DNA of 64,000 nt, taken from the NCBI RefSeq assembly GCF_000425185.1, contig NZ_AULH01000012.1:116243-180242 (forward strand), in the 5' to 3' direction. The notes under the pieces are model-generated. The model did not search any database. It was not told where the DNA came from and saw only the letters and a list, made by a program, of their open reading frames with translations. Origin of the DNA: Pleomorphomonas koreensis DSM 23070. Lineage in GTDB: Bacteria; Pseudomonadota; Alphaproteobacteria; Rhizobiales; Pleomorphomonadaceae. Of this stretch, positions 34,616-44,923 are shown one piece after another (the first letter of the stretch is position 1; each line of letters starts with the position of its first letter). The position numbers and the translations under genes were made by a program.

Positions 34616-35659
34616 TCAGAAGGCGATCTGGATCTTGACGTCGTCGGGGTTCTGGGCGGCGGCGCGCTCGAAGGCCTCGATCGACTTGTCGAACGGATAG
34701 GTGGCCGAGATCAGCGGCTTCAGGTCGATCTTGCCCGAGCCGAGGAGCGCCAGCGTGCGGTCCCAGACGTTGGCGTAGCGGAAGATGCCGGTGAGGCTGA
34801 TCTCCTTGACCTCCAAGGCCACCACGTCGAGCGGCACCCGGTCCTGCGGCATGCCGACCAGAACCACCCGGCCGCCCTGCGTCACCACGTCCAGCATGTC
34901 GTCGAAGGCCCTGGGGTTGCCGCTCGCCTCGAAGAACAGGTCGGCGCCCTTGCCGGCCGTGCGCGCCGCCACGACGTCGGCGAGCTTCTCCTGGGTCAGG
35001 TCGACCGGCACGACGCCCGGCACCTTGGCGATGATGTCGAGCTTGGCGCGTGCCACGTCGCTGACGATCACTTCCGAGCAGCCGGAGGCCAGCGCGGCGA
35101 AGGCGACCATCATGCCGATGGTGCCGGCACCGGCCACCACGGCGATGTCGCCGGGCCGGATGGCGCCCTTGGCGGCGGCATAGACGCCGATGGCCAGCGG
35201 CTCGACCATCGCCCCCTGGTCGAAGCCGACGCTGTCGGGCAGCTTGTAGGTGAGCGCGGCCGGATGCACCACCTCGGGCGTCAGGCAGCCGTGGATGGGC
35301 GGCGTCGCCCAGAAGCGGACGCTCGGATCGAGATTGTAGTGGCCTTCAAGCGTCTGGCGCGAGCCGAAGTCGGGAATGCCGGGCTCCATGCAGACGCGGT
35401 CGCCGACCTTGAGGTGGCTGACCTTGGCGCCGACGGCGGTCACCACGCCCGACGCCTCGTGGCCGAGCACCATCGGCTCGTTGACGATGAAATCGCCGAT
35501 GCGGCCATGCTTGAGGTAATGGACGTCGCTGCCGCAGATGCCGACCGCCTTGATGGCCACCCGAACCTCGGTATCACCGGGCTCCAGGGTGCCGGGAATG
35601 TCGATGTCGCGGAGACAAATGTCACCAATGCCCTCGAGGACGACGGCTCTTACCTTCAT
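34616..35659 (-). CDS. Zinc-type polyol (xylitol-like) dehydrogenase
   Basis: A 347-residue medium-chain dehydrogenase. Catalytic Zn ligands are in [19 protein letters not shown] and LGHEASGVV (GHE motif), with a later EP pair in [12 protein letters not shown]. The NAD-binding [20 protein letters not shown] follows. The loop that holds structural zinc in many relatives (four Cys) is replaced by [16 protein letters not shown] with no Cys, as in sorbitol/xylitol dehydrogenases of this type, and [10 protein letters not shown] agrees with the xylitol group. It would oxidise xylitol to D-xylulose with NAD+. It is first in the leftward operon before the kinase and importer. Sorbitol or L-iditol use remains possible. 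Confidence 0.87.
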   Translation of the reverse strand: MKVRAVVLEGIGDICLRDIDIPGTLEPGDTEVRVAIKAVGICGSDVHYLKHGRIGDFIVNEPMVLGHEASGVVTAVGAKVSHLKVGDRVCMEPGIPDFGSRQTLEGHYNLDPSVRFWATPPIHGCLTPEVVHPAALTYKLPDSVGFDQGAMVEPLAIGVYAAAKGAIRPGDIAVVAGAGTIGMMVAFAALASGCSEVIVSDVARAKLDIIAKVPGVVPVDLTQEKLADVVAARTAGKGADLFFEASGNPRAFDDMLDVVTQGGRVVLVGMPQDRVPLDVVALEVKEISLTGIFRYANVWDRTLALLGSGKIDLKPLISATYPFDKSIEAFERAAAQNPDDVKIQIAF

Positions 35660-36074
35660 GATGCTTCCTCCCGGAGCCGCTCACCTGCGTTCTCTGACGC
35701 TCTTGCGCGGCTGTCGATGGAGGAGAGTATGCGCGCCGGCAGCTAATCCCGCTAAGCCAATTCAACAAATCATTATGCACCATTTTACATTTTGGCGGCC
35801 GTCTGCTGCCCGGCCCAGGGGGATCCCGGCAGTTTTCCCGATCGTCGGCACTCTGATCGCGTCACTTTCCGTCGGGCGTTGACCGTCGGTTGCATCGCCG
35901 GACATGGGGACGAATCCCCCCGAAATGGACGATGGCGATGGATGGCAGCGGGGCAATCGCCGGAACGGGGCCGATCCCACGCAAGCCGCTCCTCTCCCGG
36001 CTCGGGAAGCGAGAGGCTGCCGTTCCGGCCATCCGCGTCGCGGGAAGCTGCCAGCGGACCGGGACGGATTGCGC
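35660..36074. other. Intergenic region between kdpE and polyol operon, with long inverted repeat
   Basis: This 415-base gap must hold the promoter of the leftward polyol operon; an AT-rich patch lies at about 35750-35800, but I see no consensus promoter. A perfect 10-bp inverted repeat GCCGGAACGG (35959-35968) and CCGTTCCGGC (36020-36029) encloses a second stem CCTCTC/GAGAGG (35991-35996, 36011-36016). It lies 46-116 bases after the kdpE stop and may end or stabilise the kdp transcript. No open frame here is convincing. Confidence 0.5.
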
Positions 36075-36767
36075 TCACCCGTCAACGCGCAGCCGGTAGC
36101 CGACGCCGGTCTCGGTGAGGATGTAGCGCGGCTGGTCGGGGCTTTGCTCGATCTTCTGCCGGAGCTGGCGGACGTAGACGCGCAGATACTGCACGTCGGC
36201 CGAGCCGCCCCAGACCTGCCGGAGAATATGCTGGTGGGTCAGCACCTTGCCGGCATGCTGCACCAGGAGGCGCAGGATGTCGTATTCCTTGGGCGACAGA
36301 TTCACCTCCCGGCCGCCAACCTTGACGATGCGCTTGACGAGATCGACGGAGAGGTCGCCCGACTGAAACACCGGCCGCTCGCCCTGCTGCTGCAACCGGT
36401 GGCGCAGGGCGACGCGCACCCGCGCCGCCAGCTCGGCGACGCCGAACGGCTTCACCACGTAATCGTCGGCGCCGGTCTCCAGCGCCCGGACGATGCCGGC
36501 CTCGTCGGCGCGGCTCGACAGGATCAGGATCGGCAGGTCCAGCCCCTCGCGCCGCCAGCGGGCGAGGAGGTCGTGGCCGGGCATGTCGGGCAGGCCGAGG
36601 TCGAGGATGATCACGTCCGGCTTCTGGCGGGCGATCTCGGCCTGCGCCTCGCCGGCGTCGGCGGCATCGATGACGGCGTAGCCCTCGGTCGACAGGCCGA
36701 CCCGCAGCAGACGGCGGATGGGCGGCTCGTCGTCGACCACCAGGATGCGAACCGGCGGCGCCGTCAT
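36075..36767 (-). CDS. kdpE: Response regulator KdpE
   Basis: A 230-residue OmpR-type response regulator. The receiver domain has ILVVDDEPPIRRLL with the acidic pair, VIILDLGLPDMPGHDLL with the phospho-accepting Asp, and ADDYVVKPFG with the conserved Lys. The winged-helix domain ends the protein: LSPKEYDILRLLVQHAGKVLTHQHIL and LRVYVRQLRQKIE. Phosphorylated by KdpD it activates the kdp genes under potassium limitation or osmotic stress. Its ATG overlaps the kdpD stop in an ATGA junction. It is the last gene of the operon. Confidence 0.97.
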   Translation of the reverse strand: MTAPPVRILVVDDEPPIRRLLRVGLSTEGYAVIDAADAGEAQAEIARQKPDVIILDLGLPDMPGHDLLARWRREGLDLPILILSSRADEAGIVRALETGADDYVVKPFGVAELAARVRVALRHRLQQQGERPVFQSGDLSVDLVKRIVKVGGREVNLSPKEYDILRLLVQHAGKVLTHQHILRQVWGGSADVQYLRVYVRQLRQKIEQSPDQPRYILTETGVGYRLRVDG

Positions 36768-39478
36768 GACGAACCCTCCGGGCTCTCGCTGGGGACGGGC
36801 AGGCGGATGGTGAAGGCCGCGCCCGGCCGGCCGGCACGGTTGCCTGCCGTGATGGTGCCGCCCATCGCCTCGACGAAGCCGCGGCAGATGGCGAGGCCGA
36901 GGCCGGTGCCGGCCGGCACGTGGTCGGTCTTGCGGACGCGATAGAAGCTGTCGAAGACGCGTTCGAGGTCGTCCGGCGGCAGGCCCGGCCCCTCATCGAC
37001 GATGCGCAGCAGCACATGCCCGCCATCCCGCCAGCCCTGGACCGCGATGGTCGAGCCGGCCGGCGCGTATTTGGCGGCATTGTCGAGCAGGTTGAAGACC
37101 ACCTGTTCGAGGAGCACGGCATCGACCTTCAGCATCGGCAGGTCGGTCGGCAGCGCCACGTCGAGCCGGTGGCGGGCGAGCAGCCGGTCGGCGCGCCGGA
37201 GCGCGCTGCCGACGATGTCGCCGGGGAAATGCAGCGAGGCGTTCGGCCGCGTCGCGCCGGATTCGAGCCGCGTCATGTCGAGGAGATTGCCGATGAAGCG
37301 GTTAAGGCGTTCCGACTCGTCGATGATCGTCGTGACGAGATCGGCCTTATCGGTCTCCGGCAGCGAGGCGGCGTAATCGCGCAGCGTGCCGGCGGCGCCG
37401 AGAATGCCGGCGAGCGGCGTCCGCAGGTCGTGGGAGATCGACGACAGCAGCGCCGCCCGCAGCCGGTCGGCCTCGGCGGACAGGCGCGCCTCCTCGACGT
37501 CGGCGACGAGCTGGATGCGCTCGATGGCGACGGCGGCCTGATCGGCGAGGGCGTCGAGCAGACGTTGCTGCTCGGGCGTCAGCAGCGGTCCGGGCTTGTC
37601 GCCGGCCCTGTCGCTGTCGAGGCCGATGACGCCGATCGGCGTCCGCCCGGTGCGCAGCGGCAGGTAGAGCCGGCGGGCGCCCGGCAGCGTGTCGGCGCCG
37701 CGCCCGGCCGCCTGCTCGTGCTGCCAGGCCCAGCGGGCGGCGGCGATGTCGGCGTCGACCAGCGTGTCGTCGGGCGGATAGCCGACCTTGACGGCGAGGC
37801 TATCGCCCTCCGGCATCAGGATCACCACCCGCACCTTGAGCATGGCGGCGATCTGGTAGGCGGTCGCCCACAAGACGTCGTCGAGCGTGGCGGTGCCGGC
37901 CAGCTTGCGCGAGAACTGGTAGAGGTCCTCGGTCATCCGCGCCCGCTGCCGGGCGGCGGCGGCCTGCCGGTGCAGCCGGGCGGCGAGGTTGCTGGCGGTG
38001 ACCGCGACGATCAGGAACACCACCAGCGCCACGACGCTCTCGGGGTCGCGGATGATCAGCGTGTGGCGGGGTTCGAGGAAGAAGAAGTTGAAGGCCAGCG
38101 CGCTGGCGAGGCAGGCGTAGAGCGCCGGTCCGAGGCCGGAGGTGACCGCCGACGCCAGCACGGCGGTCAGCAGGACGAGGCCGAGGTTGCGGACGTCGAG
38201 GAAGCGGTCGAGCAGCGCGCCGAGGCCGAGCGCCCCGGCGACATAGAGCGTCGAGACCGCGTAGGGCCGGAGGCGGAAGGGCCGCGCCGCCGGCGCCGTG
38301 CGGACGCCCCTCGCCGGCGGCGGCGCCGGCTCGGCGCCGGCGATGACGTGGATGCTGATGTCGCCGGCGCCGCGGATCAACTCGTGCGACACCGATCCCT
38401 CGATCATCTCCCGCCAGCGCGGCTTCTGCGGCGTGCCGACGACGATGTGGGTGAAGTTGCCCGCCTTGGCATGGCGGAGGATGTCGCGCGCCACGTCCTG
38501 GCCGGGGATGGTGACGGCTTCGCCGCCGAGCTGCCCGGCAAGGCGCAGATGGTCGGCGAGGCGGTCCTTGTCGGCGTCGGGCAGGGCGGTGGACCGGGCG
38601 GTCTCGATGTGGATCGCCGCCCACGGCGCCCGGAGGCGGTCGGCCTGCCGCCGGGCGTAGCGGATCAGCGCCGCCGAGCGCGGCCGCTCGTCGACCGACA
38701 CCAGCACCCGCTCGCCGGCCGCCCACGGGCCGGCGATGGCATGCGCCTGCATGTGGCTGACGAGCTGGTCGTCGACGCGCTGGGCGGTGCGCCGCAGCGC
38801 CAGCTCGCGCAAGGCGGTGAGGTTGCCGGGCGAGAAATAGTTGGCCGTGGCGCGCGCCGCCGTCCTGGGCAGGTAGACCTTGCCGTCCTGGAGGCGCTTG
38901 ATCAGGTCGTCCGGCGTCAGGTCGATGATCTCGATGTCGTCGGCCCGGTCGATGATCGAATCCGGCACCGTCTCGCGTACCCTGATGCGGGTGATGCGGG
39001 CGACGACGTCGTTGAGGCTTTCGACGTGCTGGATGTTCAGCGTCGTGTAGACGTCGATGCCGCGGCCGATCAGTTCCTCGACGTCGAGATAGCGCTTGGG
39101 ATGGCGGCTGCCCTCGGCGTTGCTGTGGGCGAGTTCGTCGACGAGGACCAGGCTCGGCCGGCGGGCGACGATGGCATCGAGGTCCATCTCGCCGAGGCGG
39201 CGGCCCTTGTGGTCGAGCCGCAGGCGGGGGATGATCTCGAAGCCGTCGAGCAGCGCTTCCGTTTCGGCGCGGCCGTGCGTCTCGACCACGCCGATCACCA
39301 CGTCGACGCCGTCGGCGCGGCGCGCCCGGCCGGCCGTCAGCATCTCGTAGGTCTTGCCGACGCCGGGCGCCGCGCCGAGGAAGATCTTCAGCCGGCCGCG
39401 GCTCTCCCGTTCGGCGCTGGCAAGCAGCGCGTCCGGCGACGGCCTCAGATCCGATCTCATGTCCTCCGGCATCGACAT
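36764..39478 (-). CDS. kdpD: Potassium sensor histidine kinase KdpD
   Basis: A 904-residue membrane sensor kinase of normal length. Domains in order: KdpD domain with P-loop GAAPGVGKT at 35-43, a universal-stress-like domain with VSVDERPRSAALIRYARRQAD, four membrane segments about 405-500, a GAF domain, then HisKA with ISHDLRTPLAGILGAAG and a HATPase_c with LLDNAAKYAP, DEGPGLPPDDLERVFDSFYR and GTGLGLAICRGF. It senses potassium and controls KdpE phosphorylation. It lies 22 bases after kdpC and is coupled to kdpE. Confidence 0.97.
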   Translation of the reverse strand: MSMPEDMRSDLRPSPDALLASAERESRGRLKIFLGAAPGVGKTYEMLTAGRARRADGVDVVIGVVETHGRAETEALLDGFEIIPRLRLDHKGRRLGEMDLDAIVARRPSLVLVDELAHSNAEGSRHPKRYLDVEELIGRGIDVYTTLNIQHVESLNDVVARITRIRVRETVPDSIIDRADDIEIIDLTPDDLIKRLQDGKVYLPRTAARATANYFSPGNLTALRELALRRTAQRVDDQLVSHMQAHAIAGPWAAGERVLVSVDERPRSAALIRYARRQADRLRAPWAAIHIETARSTALPDADKDRLADHLRLAGQLGGEAVTIPGQDVARDILRHAKAGNFTHIVVGTPQKPRWREMIEGSVSHELIRGAGDISIHVIAGAEPAPPPARGVRTAPAARPFRLRPYAVSTLYVAGALGLGALLDRFLDVRNLGLVLLTAVLASAVTSGLGPALYACLASALAFNFFFLEPRHTLIIRDPESVVALVVFLIVAVTASNLAARLHRQAAAARQRARMTEDLYQFSRKLAGTATLDDVLWATAYQIAAMLKVRVVILMPEGDSLAVKVGYPPDDTLVDADIAAARWAWQHEQAAGRGADTLPGARRLYLPLRTGRTPIGVIGLDSDRAGDKPGPLLTPEQQRLLDALADQAAVAIERIQLVADVEEARLSAEADRLRAALLSSISHDLRTPLAGILGAAGTLRDYAASLPETDKADLVTTIIDESERLNRFIGNLLDMTRLESGATRPNASLHFPGDIVGSALRRADRLLARHRLDVALPTDLPMLKVDAVLLEQVVFNLLDNAAKYAPAGSTIAVQGWRDGGHVLLRIVDEGPGLPPDDLERVFDSFYRVRKTDHVPAGTGLGLAICRGFVEAMGGTITAGNRAGRPGAAFTIRLPVPSESPEGSS

Positions 39479-39500
39479 CTCGTCCTCGTCGCGCGGCCGG

Positions 39501-40070
39501 TCATCGCGCCGACCGGGCGTCGAGCGCCAGATTCAAGTCTAGCACGTTGACCACCGGCTCGCCCATGAAACCGAGTTCGCGCGGCTGGACGGCGGCGTCG
39601 ACCAGCGCCCGCACCGCTGCCGGCTCCAGCCCGCGCGCTTTCGCCACGCGCGGCACCTGGAAATAAGCGGCGGCCGGCGAGATGTGCGGATCGAGGCCGC
39701 TGCCGGAGGCGGTGACGAGGTCGGCCGGCACCGGCGCGCCGGGGTTCTCGGCCTTCAGCCGTTCGGCGTCGGCGCGGATGCGGCCGATCAGCTTCGGGTT
39801 GGCCGGGCCGAGGTTGGAGCCGCCGGAATTCGCGGCGTCATAGCCGCTGCCGGCCGCCGACGGGCGACCGTGGAAATAGCCGTCGCCGGCAAAGGCCTGG
39901 CCGATCAGCTCGGAGCCGACGACGACGCCGTTGCGCTCGATCAGGCTGCCGGCCGCCTCGCGCGGGAACAGCGCGCCGGCGATGCCGGTCATGGCCAGCG
40001 GGTAGGCGAGGCCGGTCACAGCGGCAAGGGCGACGAAGAGGACAAGGGCGGGCCTCAGGTGCTTCAGCAT
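39501..40070 (-). CDS. kdpC: Potassium-transporting ATPase subunit KdpC
   Basis: A 189-residue single-span membrane protein, the usual length. An N-terminal hydrophobic segment ([25 protein letters not shown]) is followed by the family pattern [50 protein letters not shown] and a C-terminal [11 protein letters not shown]. It helps the KdpFABC pump bind ATP and hold together. It lies 12 bases after kdpB. Confidence 0.97.
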   Translation of the reverse strand: MLKHLRPALVLFVALAAVTGLAYPLAMTGIAGALFPREAAGSLIERNGVVVGSELIGQAFAGDGYFHGRPSAAGSGYDAANSGGSNLGPANPKLIGRIRADAERLKAENPGAPVPADLVTASGSGLDPHISPAAAYFQVPRVAKARGLEPAAVRALVDAAVQPRELGFMGEPVVNVLDLNLALDARSAR

Positions 40071-40082
40071 GAGCGTGGTCCT

Positions 40083-42119
40083 TCAGGCGAGGCCGAGGGC
40101 GGTGACGGCGAGGTCGATCGCCTTGATGCCGACGAAGGGCACGACGATGCCGCCGAGGCCGTAGATGAGGAGATTGCGGGAAAGCAGCGCGCCGGCGCCG
40201 ACCGGCCGGTAGCGGACGCCCCGGAGCGCCAGCGGGATCAGCGCCACGATGATCAGCGCGTTGAAGATGATCGCCGAGAGTATGGCGCTTTCCGGCGTCG
40301 CGAGGCGCATGACGTTGAGCGCGCCGAGTTCGGGGTAGAAGGCCAGGAACATCGCCGGGATGATGGCGAAATACTTGGCGACGTCGTTGGCGATCGAGAA
40401 GGTGGTCAGCGCGCCGCGCGTCATCAGGAGTTGCTTGCCGATCTCGACGATCTCGATCAGCTTGGTCGGGTCGCTGTCGAGGTCCACCATGTTGCCGGCC
40501 TCGCGGGCGGCGACGGTGCCGGTGTTCATGGCGACGCCGACGTCCGACTGGGCCAGCGCCGGCGCGTCGTTGGTGCCGTCGCCGCACATCGCCACCAGCT
40601 TGCCCTTGGCCTGCTCGGCGCGGATCAGCCTGAGCTTGTCCTCGGGGGTGGCCTCGGCGAGGAAGTCGTCGACGCCGGCCTCGGCGGCGATGGCGGCGGC
40701 GGTCATCGGGTTGTCGCCGGTGATCATCACCGTGCGGATGCCCATCCGCCTGAGTTCGGCGAAGCGCTCGCGGATGCCGCCCTTGACGATGTCCTTGAGG
40801 TGGACGACGCCGAGCACCCGGCCGTCCCTGGCCACGGCGAGCGGCGTGCCGCCGGATTTCGCCACCTCGTCGGCGATGGCCTGCGCCTCGCGCACCGCCG
40901 CGTCGGCGCGGCCGGCGGCGATGGTCCGCAGCACGGCGTCGACGGCGCCCTTGCGGATGGCGACGCCGTCATGGTCGATGCCGCTCATCCGGGTCTGGGC
41001 GGTGAAGGGGATGAAGCGGGCGTGCAGGCTCTCCATGTCGCGGCCCCGGATGCCGTATTTTTCCTTGGCGAGCACGACGATGGAGCGGCCCTCCGGCGTC
41101 TCGTCGGCCAGCGAGGCGAGCTGGGCGGCGTCGGCCAGCTCGCGTGCCTCGACGCCGCGCACCGGGCGGAATTCGGCCGCCTGTCGGTTGCCGAGGGTGA
41201 TGGTGCCGGTCTTGTCGAGCAGCAGCGTGTCGACGTCGCCGGCCGCCTCGACGGCGCGGCCGGACATCGCCAGCACGTTGAAGCGGACGAGGCGGTCCAT
41301 GCCGGCGATGCCGATGGCCGACAGCAGCGCGCCGATGGTGGTGGGGATCAGCGTCACGAACAGGGCGACCAGCACGACGACCGGCACGCCGCCGCCGGCG
41401 TAGCTGACAAAGCTCGGGATGGACACTGTCGCCAGCACGAACACCAGCGTCATGCCGGCCAAGAGGATGTTGAGGGCGATCTCGTTGGGCGTCTTCTGCC
41501 GCTCGGCGCCCTCGACGAGGGCGATCATCCGGTCGATGAAGGTGGAGCCGGCGGCGGCGGTGATGCGCACGCGGACCCAGTCGGACAGCACCTCGGTGCC
41601 GCCGGTCACCGCCGAGCGGTCGCCGCCGGATTCGCGGATCACCGGGGCGGATTCGCCGGTGATCGCCGCCTCGTTGACCGAGGCGACGCCCTCGATCACC
41701 TCGCCGTCGGAGGGGATGATGTCGCCCGCCTCGACCAGCACCACATCGCCGATCTTGAGACTGTGGCCGGGCACCGTCCGGTAGCCGTCGCCGGCGACCA
41801 GCTTGGCCTCGGTCTCGGTGCGGGTGCGGCGGAGCGCGTCGGCCTGCGCCTTGCCGCGCCCCTCGGCCACCGCCTCGGCGAAATTGGCGAACAGCAGCGT
41901 GACCCACAGCCAGACGACGATCTGGAACGAAAAGCCGAGCTGCCCGCCGCCGGTGAAGGCGTCTTTTGCGAGCAGCACGGTGGTCAGCAGGGTGACCACG
42001 GCGACGACGAACATCACCGGGTTGTGGATCAGGCTGCGCGGATCGAGCTTGCGGACGGCGCCGCCGATCGCCGGCACGAGGATACGGGCGTCGAGAAGGC
42101 TCGCGGATCTGGACTTCAT
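40083..42119 (-). CDS. kdpB: Potassium-transporting P-type ATPase subunit KdpB
   Basis: A 678-residue P-type ATPase that drives high-affinity K+ uptake. The phosphorylation site is [10 protein letters not shown], with the TGES actuator loop in [35 protein letters not shown] as the hinge motif, and membrane segments at the start ([19 protein letters not shown]) and end. The ATG at 42119 is preceded by AAGGAG nine bases upstream; the open frame extends upstream through kdpA in another frame but that is not coding. It lies 29 bases after the kdpA stop. Confidence 0.98.
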   Translation of the reverse strand: MKSRSASLLDARILVPAIGGAVRKLDPRSLIHNPVMFVVAVVTLLTTVLLAKDAFTGGGQLGFSFQIVVWLWVTLLFANFAEAVAEGRGKAQADALRRTRTETEAKLVAGDGYRTVPGHSLKIGDVVLVEAGDIIPSDGEVIEGVASVNEAAITGESAPVIRESGGDRSAVTGGTEVLSDWVRVRITAAAGSTFIDRMIALVEGAERQKTPNEIALNILLAGMTLVFVLATVSIPSFVSYAGGGVPVVVLVALFVTLIPTTIGALLSAIGIAGMDRLVRFNVLAMSGRAVEAAGDVDTLLLDKTGTITLGNRQAAEFRPVRGVEARELADAAQLASLADETPEGRSIVVLAKEKYGIRGRDMESLHARFIPFTAQTRMSGIDHDGVAIRKGAVDAVLRTIAAGRADAAVREAQAIADEVAKSGGTPLAVARDGRVLGVVHLKDIVKGGIRERFAELRRMGIRTVMITGDNPMTAAAIAAEAGVDDFLAEATPEDKLRLIRAEQAKGKLVAMCGDGTNDAPALAQSDVGVAMNTGTVAAREAGNMVDLDSDPTKLIEIVEIGKQLLMTRGALTTFSIANDVAKYFAIIPAMFLAFYPELGALNVMRLATPESAILSAIIFNALIIVALIPLALRGVRYRPVGAGALLSRNLLIYGLGGIVVPFVGIKAIDLAVTALGLA

Positions 42120-42148
42120 GATGAAAGGCTCCTTGTCGTCCGCTCGGC

Positions 42149-43852
42149 TCAAAAGGTCCGGCCGGCGACGACCGCCAGGTGCTCGACGATCGGCCCGAGG
42201 GCCAGCGACGGGAAGAAGGCGAGGCCGCCGACGATGACGATGACGCCGACGATGAGGCCGACGAACAGCGCGCCGTCGGTGGGGAAGGTGCCGGCCGATT
42301 CCGGCACCGTCTTCTTGGCGGCGACGGAACCGGCGATGGCGAGCGCCGGCACGATCACCAGGAAGCGGCCCATCAGCATGGCGAGGCCGAGGGTGACGTT
42401 GTACCAGCCGGTGTTGCCGGAAAGCCCACCGAAGGCCGAGCCGTTGTTGGCGGCCGCCGAGGTGTAGGCGTAGAGGATTTCGGAAAAGCCGTGCGGCCCG
42501 GCGTTGGCGGTCGAGGCGACGGCGGCCGGCAGCACCACGGCCACGGCGGTGAAGCCGAGCATGGCGAGCGGCAGGCAGAGCACGGCGAGCATCGCCATCT
42601 TCACCTCCTTGGCCTCGATCTTCTTGCCGAGATATTCCGGCGTGCGGCCCACCATCAGACCGGCGACGAAGATGGCGACGATCACGAACAGCAGGATGCC
42701 GTAGAAGCCGGCGCCGACGCCGCCGACGATCACCTCGCCGAGCATCATGTTGATCATCGGGATCATGCCGCCGAGCGCCATGAAGCTGTCGTGCATGGCA
42801 TTGACCGCGCCGCAGGAGGCGGCGGTGGTGACGACCGCAAAGAGAGCCGACAGCGCGACGCCGAAGCGGGTTTCCTTGCCCTCCATGTTGCCGCCGCCGA
42901 CGCCGAGCGCGTGGACCAGCGGATTGCCGGCCGCCTCGGCCGCGTAGCAGACGGCGACGCCCGCGACGAACAGCACGCCCATGGCGGCGAGGATGGCCCA
43001 GCCCTGCCGCTCGTTGCCGACCATGCGGCCGAAGACGTTGGTCAGCGCCGCGCCGATGGCGAAGATCGCCACCATCTGGATCAGGTTGGAGACGGCGTCG
43101 GGGTTCTCGAACGGATGGGCGGCGTTGGCGTTGAAGAAGCCGCCGCCGTTGGTGCCGAGCATCTTGATCGCCACCTGCGAAGCGACCGGCCCGAGGGCGA
43201 TCGTCTGGTGCGCGCCTTCCAGCGTCGTGGCGTCGGCGTAAGGGGCGAGCGTCTGCGGCACGCCGAGCCAGACGAGGACGAAGGTCATGACGACGGCGAT
43301 CGGCAGCAGCAGGTAGAGCGTGCCGCGCGTCAGGTCGACCCAGAAGTTGCCGACCGTCCGCGCCGACTTGCGGGCGAAGGCGCGGATCAGCGCCATGGCC
43401 ACGGCGATGCCGGTGGCCGCCGACAGGAAGTTCTGCACGGTCAGCCCCAGCATCTGCGTGAGGTAGGACACGGTGGCTTCGCCGCCGTAGTTCTGCCAGT
43501 TGGTGTTGGTGACGAAGCTGACGGCGGTGTTGAAGGCGAGCGCCGGCGGCACGTTGGTCATGCCTGCGGGGTTGAGCGGCAGCCAGCCCTGAAGGCGCAG
43601 CAGCAGGTAGAGCGCGAGGAAGCCGACGAAGTTGAAGGCGAGCAGCGACAGCGCGTAGGCCGTCCACGGCTGCTCGTCCCGTTCGTGGATGCCGGCGAGG
43701 CGGTAGAGGCCGCGCTCGGCCGGCCCGAGCAGCGCGGAGAGCGGCATCTGCTCGCCGGCGAAGACGGCGGTCATGTAGCCGCCGAGCGGCCTGGCAAGCA
43801 GGACGACGATCCCCGTGAAGACGAGGATCTCGATCCATCCGTTGATGGTCAT
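42149..43852 (-). CDS. kdpA: Potassium-transporting ATPase subunit KdpA
   Basis: A 567-residue channel-like subunit with about ten membrane segments and four selectivity-filter repeats typical of the superfamily of K+ transporters: [31 protein letters not shown], a third around [18 protein letters not shown] and [16 protein letters not shown]. It conducts K+ into the pump. It follows kdpF by 27 bases in the leftward operon. Confidence 0.98.
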   Translation of the reverse strand: MTINGWIEILVFTGIVVLLARPLGGYMTAVFAGEQMPLSALLGPAERGLYRLAGIHERDEQPWTAYALSLLAFNFVGFLALYLLLRLQGWLPLNPAGMTNVPPALAFNTAVSFVTNTNWQNYGGEATVSYLTQMLGLTVQNFLSAATGIAVAMALIRAFARKSARTVGNFWVDLTRGTLYLLLPIAVVMTFVLVWLGVPQTLAPYADATTLEGAHQTIALGPVASQVAIKMLGTNGGGFFNANAAHPFENPDAVSNLIQMVAIFAIGAALTNVFGRMVGNERQGWAILAAMGVLFVAGVAVCYAAEAAGNPLVHALGVGGGNMEGKETRFGVALSALFAVVTTAASCGAVNAMHDSFMALGGMIPMINMMLGEVIVGGVGAGFYGILLFVIVAIFVAGLMVGRTPEYLGKKIEAKEVKMAMLAVLCLPLAMLGFTAVAVVLPAAVASTANAGPHGFSEILYAYTSAAANNGSAFGGLSGNTGWYNVTLGLAMLMGRFLVIVPALAIAGSVAAKKTVPESAGTFPTDGALFVGLIVGVIVIVGGLAFFPSLALGPIVEHLAVVAGRTF

Positions 43853-43879
43853 GGCAGATGTTCCCGGCTGGAAGCTTCT

Positions 43880-43969
43880 TCAGAAGCGTTCGGGGCGCAC
43901 GAGGGCGTAGATCAGGTAGCCGGTGATGAACACGGCGACGGCGGCGCCGAGGAGGTAGTCGAACGGCAT
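43880..43969 (-). CDS. kdpF: KdpF, 29-residue subunit of the potassium ATPase
   Basis: A 29-residue single-span hydrophobic peptide, the same length as E. coli Kdp[15 protein letters not shown], then [15 protein letters not shown]. The C-terminal RPERF is characteristic. GGGAGG lies eight bases before the ATG. It stabilises the KdpABC complex in lipid. It sits between a KdpF-like 26-residue frame and kdpA. Confidence 0.93.
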   Translation of the reverse strand: MPFDYLLGAAVAVFITGYLIYALVRPERF

Positions 43970-43985
43970 GTCCGTGGCCTCCCGG

Positions 43986-44066
43986 TCAAAGCCGCTCGCA
44001 GGCGCCGATATAGCCGGCCATCAGCGCGAAGACGGCGGCGCCGAGGAGCGGCAGGGCGATATCCAT
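43986..44066 (-). CDS. 26-residue KdpF-like micropeptide upstream of kdpF
   Basis: A 26-residue hydrophobic peptide beginning MDIALPLLGAAVFALM and ending YIGACERL, with AAGGAG eight bases before its ATG, the best ribosome site of the locus. It shares LLGAAV, a GY-I segment and a C-terminal ERL/ERF ending with KdpF, and an 18-base stretch (CTCCTCGGCGCCGCCGTC) is identical in both genes. It is 16 bases upstream of kdpF. It may be a second pump-stabilising peptide or a translated leader. Function is inferred only from position. Confidence 0.7.
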   Translation of the reverse strand: MDIALPLLGAAVFALMAGYIGACERL

Positions 44067-44153
44067 TTTTGAAACTCCTTCTCTTGCAAGGCTCATGTCG
44101 GGAAGGAGTATGGCGACGGCCGCATAGGGGTTCGAGACGGAGCGGCGGCCGCG

Positions 44154-44203
44154 AAAATAAAAAAGCCATAGGAATCGCCGCCCTTCGGGGCGATTCCCAT
44201 GGC
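44154..44203 (-). terminator. Rho-independent terminator after the lyxose-type operon
   Basis: On the minus strand an imperfect hairpin with GCCATGGGAATCGCC against GGCGATTCCTATGGC around a GAAG loop region is followed by TTTTTTATTTT. It starts 22 bases after the epimerase-family stop and separates that operon from kdp. Confidence 0.9.
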
Positions 44204-44224
44204 AATTGCCGGCGATCGCCCCTG

Positions 44225-44923
44225 TCAGGCGGTGACGAGCGTCCCGCGCAGGGCGTTCAGCTTGCCGACGCTGCCGGCGATGTCGTCGCGCGAGATGCAG
44301 GTGGTGCCGCCGACGAAGATGTCGACGAGGCCGGCGCCGTAGTCGGCGATGTTCTGCAACGACACGCGGCCGTCGATGCTGATCGCCGTGTCAGAGCCGC
44401 GGGCGTCGATCAGCGCGCGCAACTCGCGGATCTTGCGGTCGGCGAAGGCCGCCTGCTTCTCGCCCTTGTTCCAGGCATAGCCGGGGTTGATCAGCATCAG
44501 GAGAACGGCGTCGCACTTCTCGATCATGTAGTCGAGCATGGCGACCGGCGTCGCCGGCTTCAGCGCCACGCCGGCCCGCACGCCCCTGGCGCGGATGCGG
44601 TTGAGCTGGTTGTCGACGTGCCGCTCCGTCTCAAAGTGGAAGACGAGCTGTTCGACGCCGATGTCGATGAGTTCGTCGATGAAATAGTCGTTCTCCGTCG
44701 CCATCAGATGGACGTCGAACTTCAATTTGGTGAGCCCGCGCAGTCGGCGGACGGTTTCGAGGCCGAGCGGCAGGCTGGGGCTGAAATGGCCGTCGATGAT
44801 GTCGACATGCAGCACCTCGATGCCGGCCGCCTCGCAGGCTTCGACCTGGGCTTGCAGGTTGCAGAGGTCGAGGCAGATCAACGACGGGGCGACGATGCAG
44901 GACTGGCGCCAGGAAAAGCTCAT
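44225..44923 (-). CDS. Ribulose-phosphate 3-epimerase-family protein
   Basis: A 232-residue TIM-barrel protein related to ribulose-5-phosphate 3-epimerase and allulose-6-phosphate 3-epimerase. It has APSLICLDLCNL, the metal-binding HVDIIDGHFSPSLPLG, FDVHLMAT with the second metal His, INPGYAWNKGEKQAAF and ISIDGRVS with the general-acid Asp. It would interconvert ketose phosphates at C3, most simply xylulose 5-phosphate and ribulose 5-phosphate here. Its start overlaps the kinase stop by four bases. It is the last gene before a strong terminator. Confidence 0.88.
   Translation of the reverse strand: MSFSWRQSCIVAPSLICLDLCNLQAQVEACEAAGIEVLHVDIIDGHFSPSLPLGLETVRRLRGLTKLKFDVHLMATENDYFIDELIDIGVEQLVFHFETERHVDNQLNRIRARGVRAGVALKPATPVAMLDYMIEKCDAVLLMLINPGYAWNKGEKQAAFADRKIRELRALIDARGSDTAISIDGRVSLQNIADYGAGLVDIFVGGTTCISRDDIAGSVGKLNALRGTLVTA

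Noticed and set aside
40083..43838. Single 1251-codon frame joining kdpB to sequence under kdpA
   Set aside because: The upstream part is a shifted frame of kdpA; kdpB starts at 42119 with a proper ribosome site.
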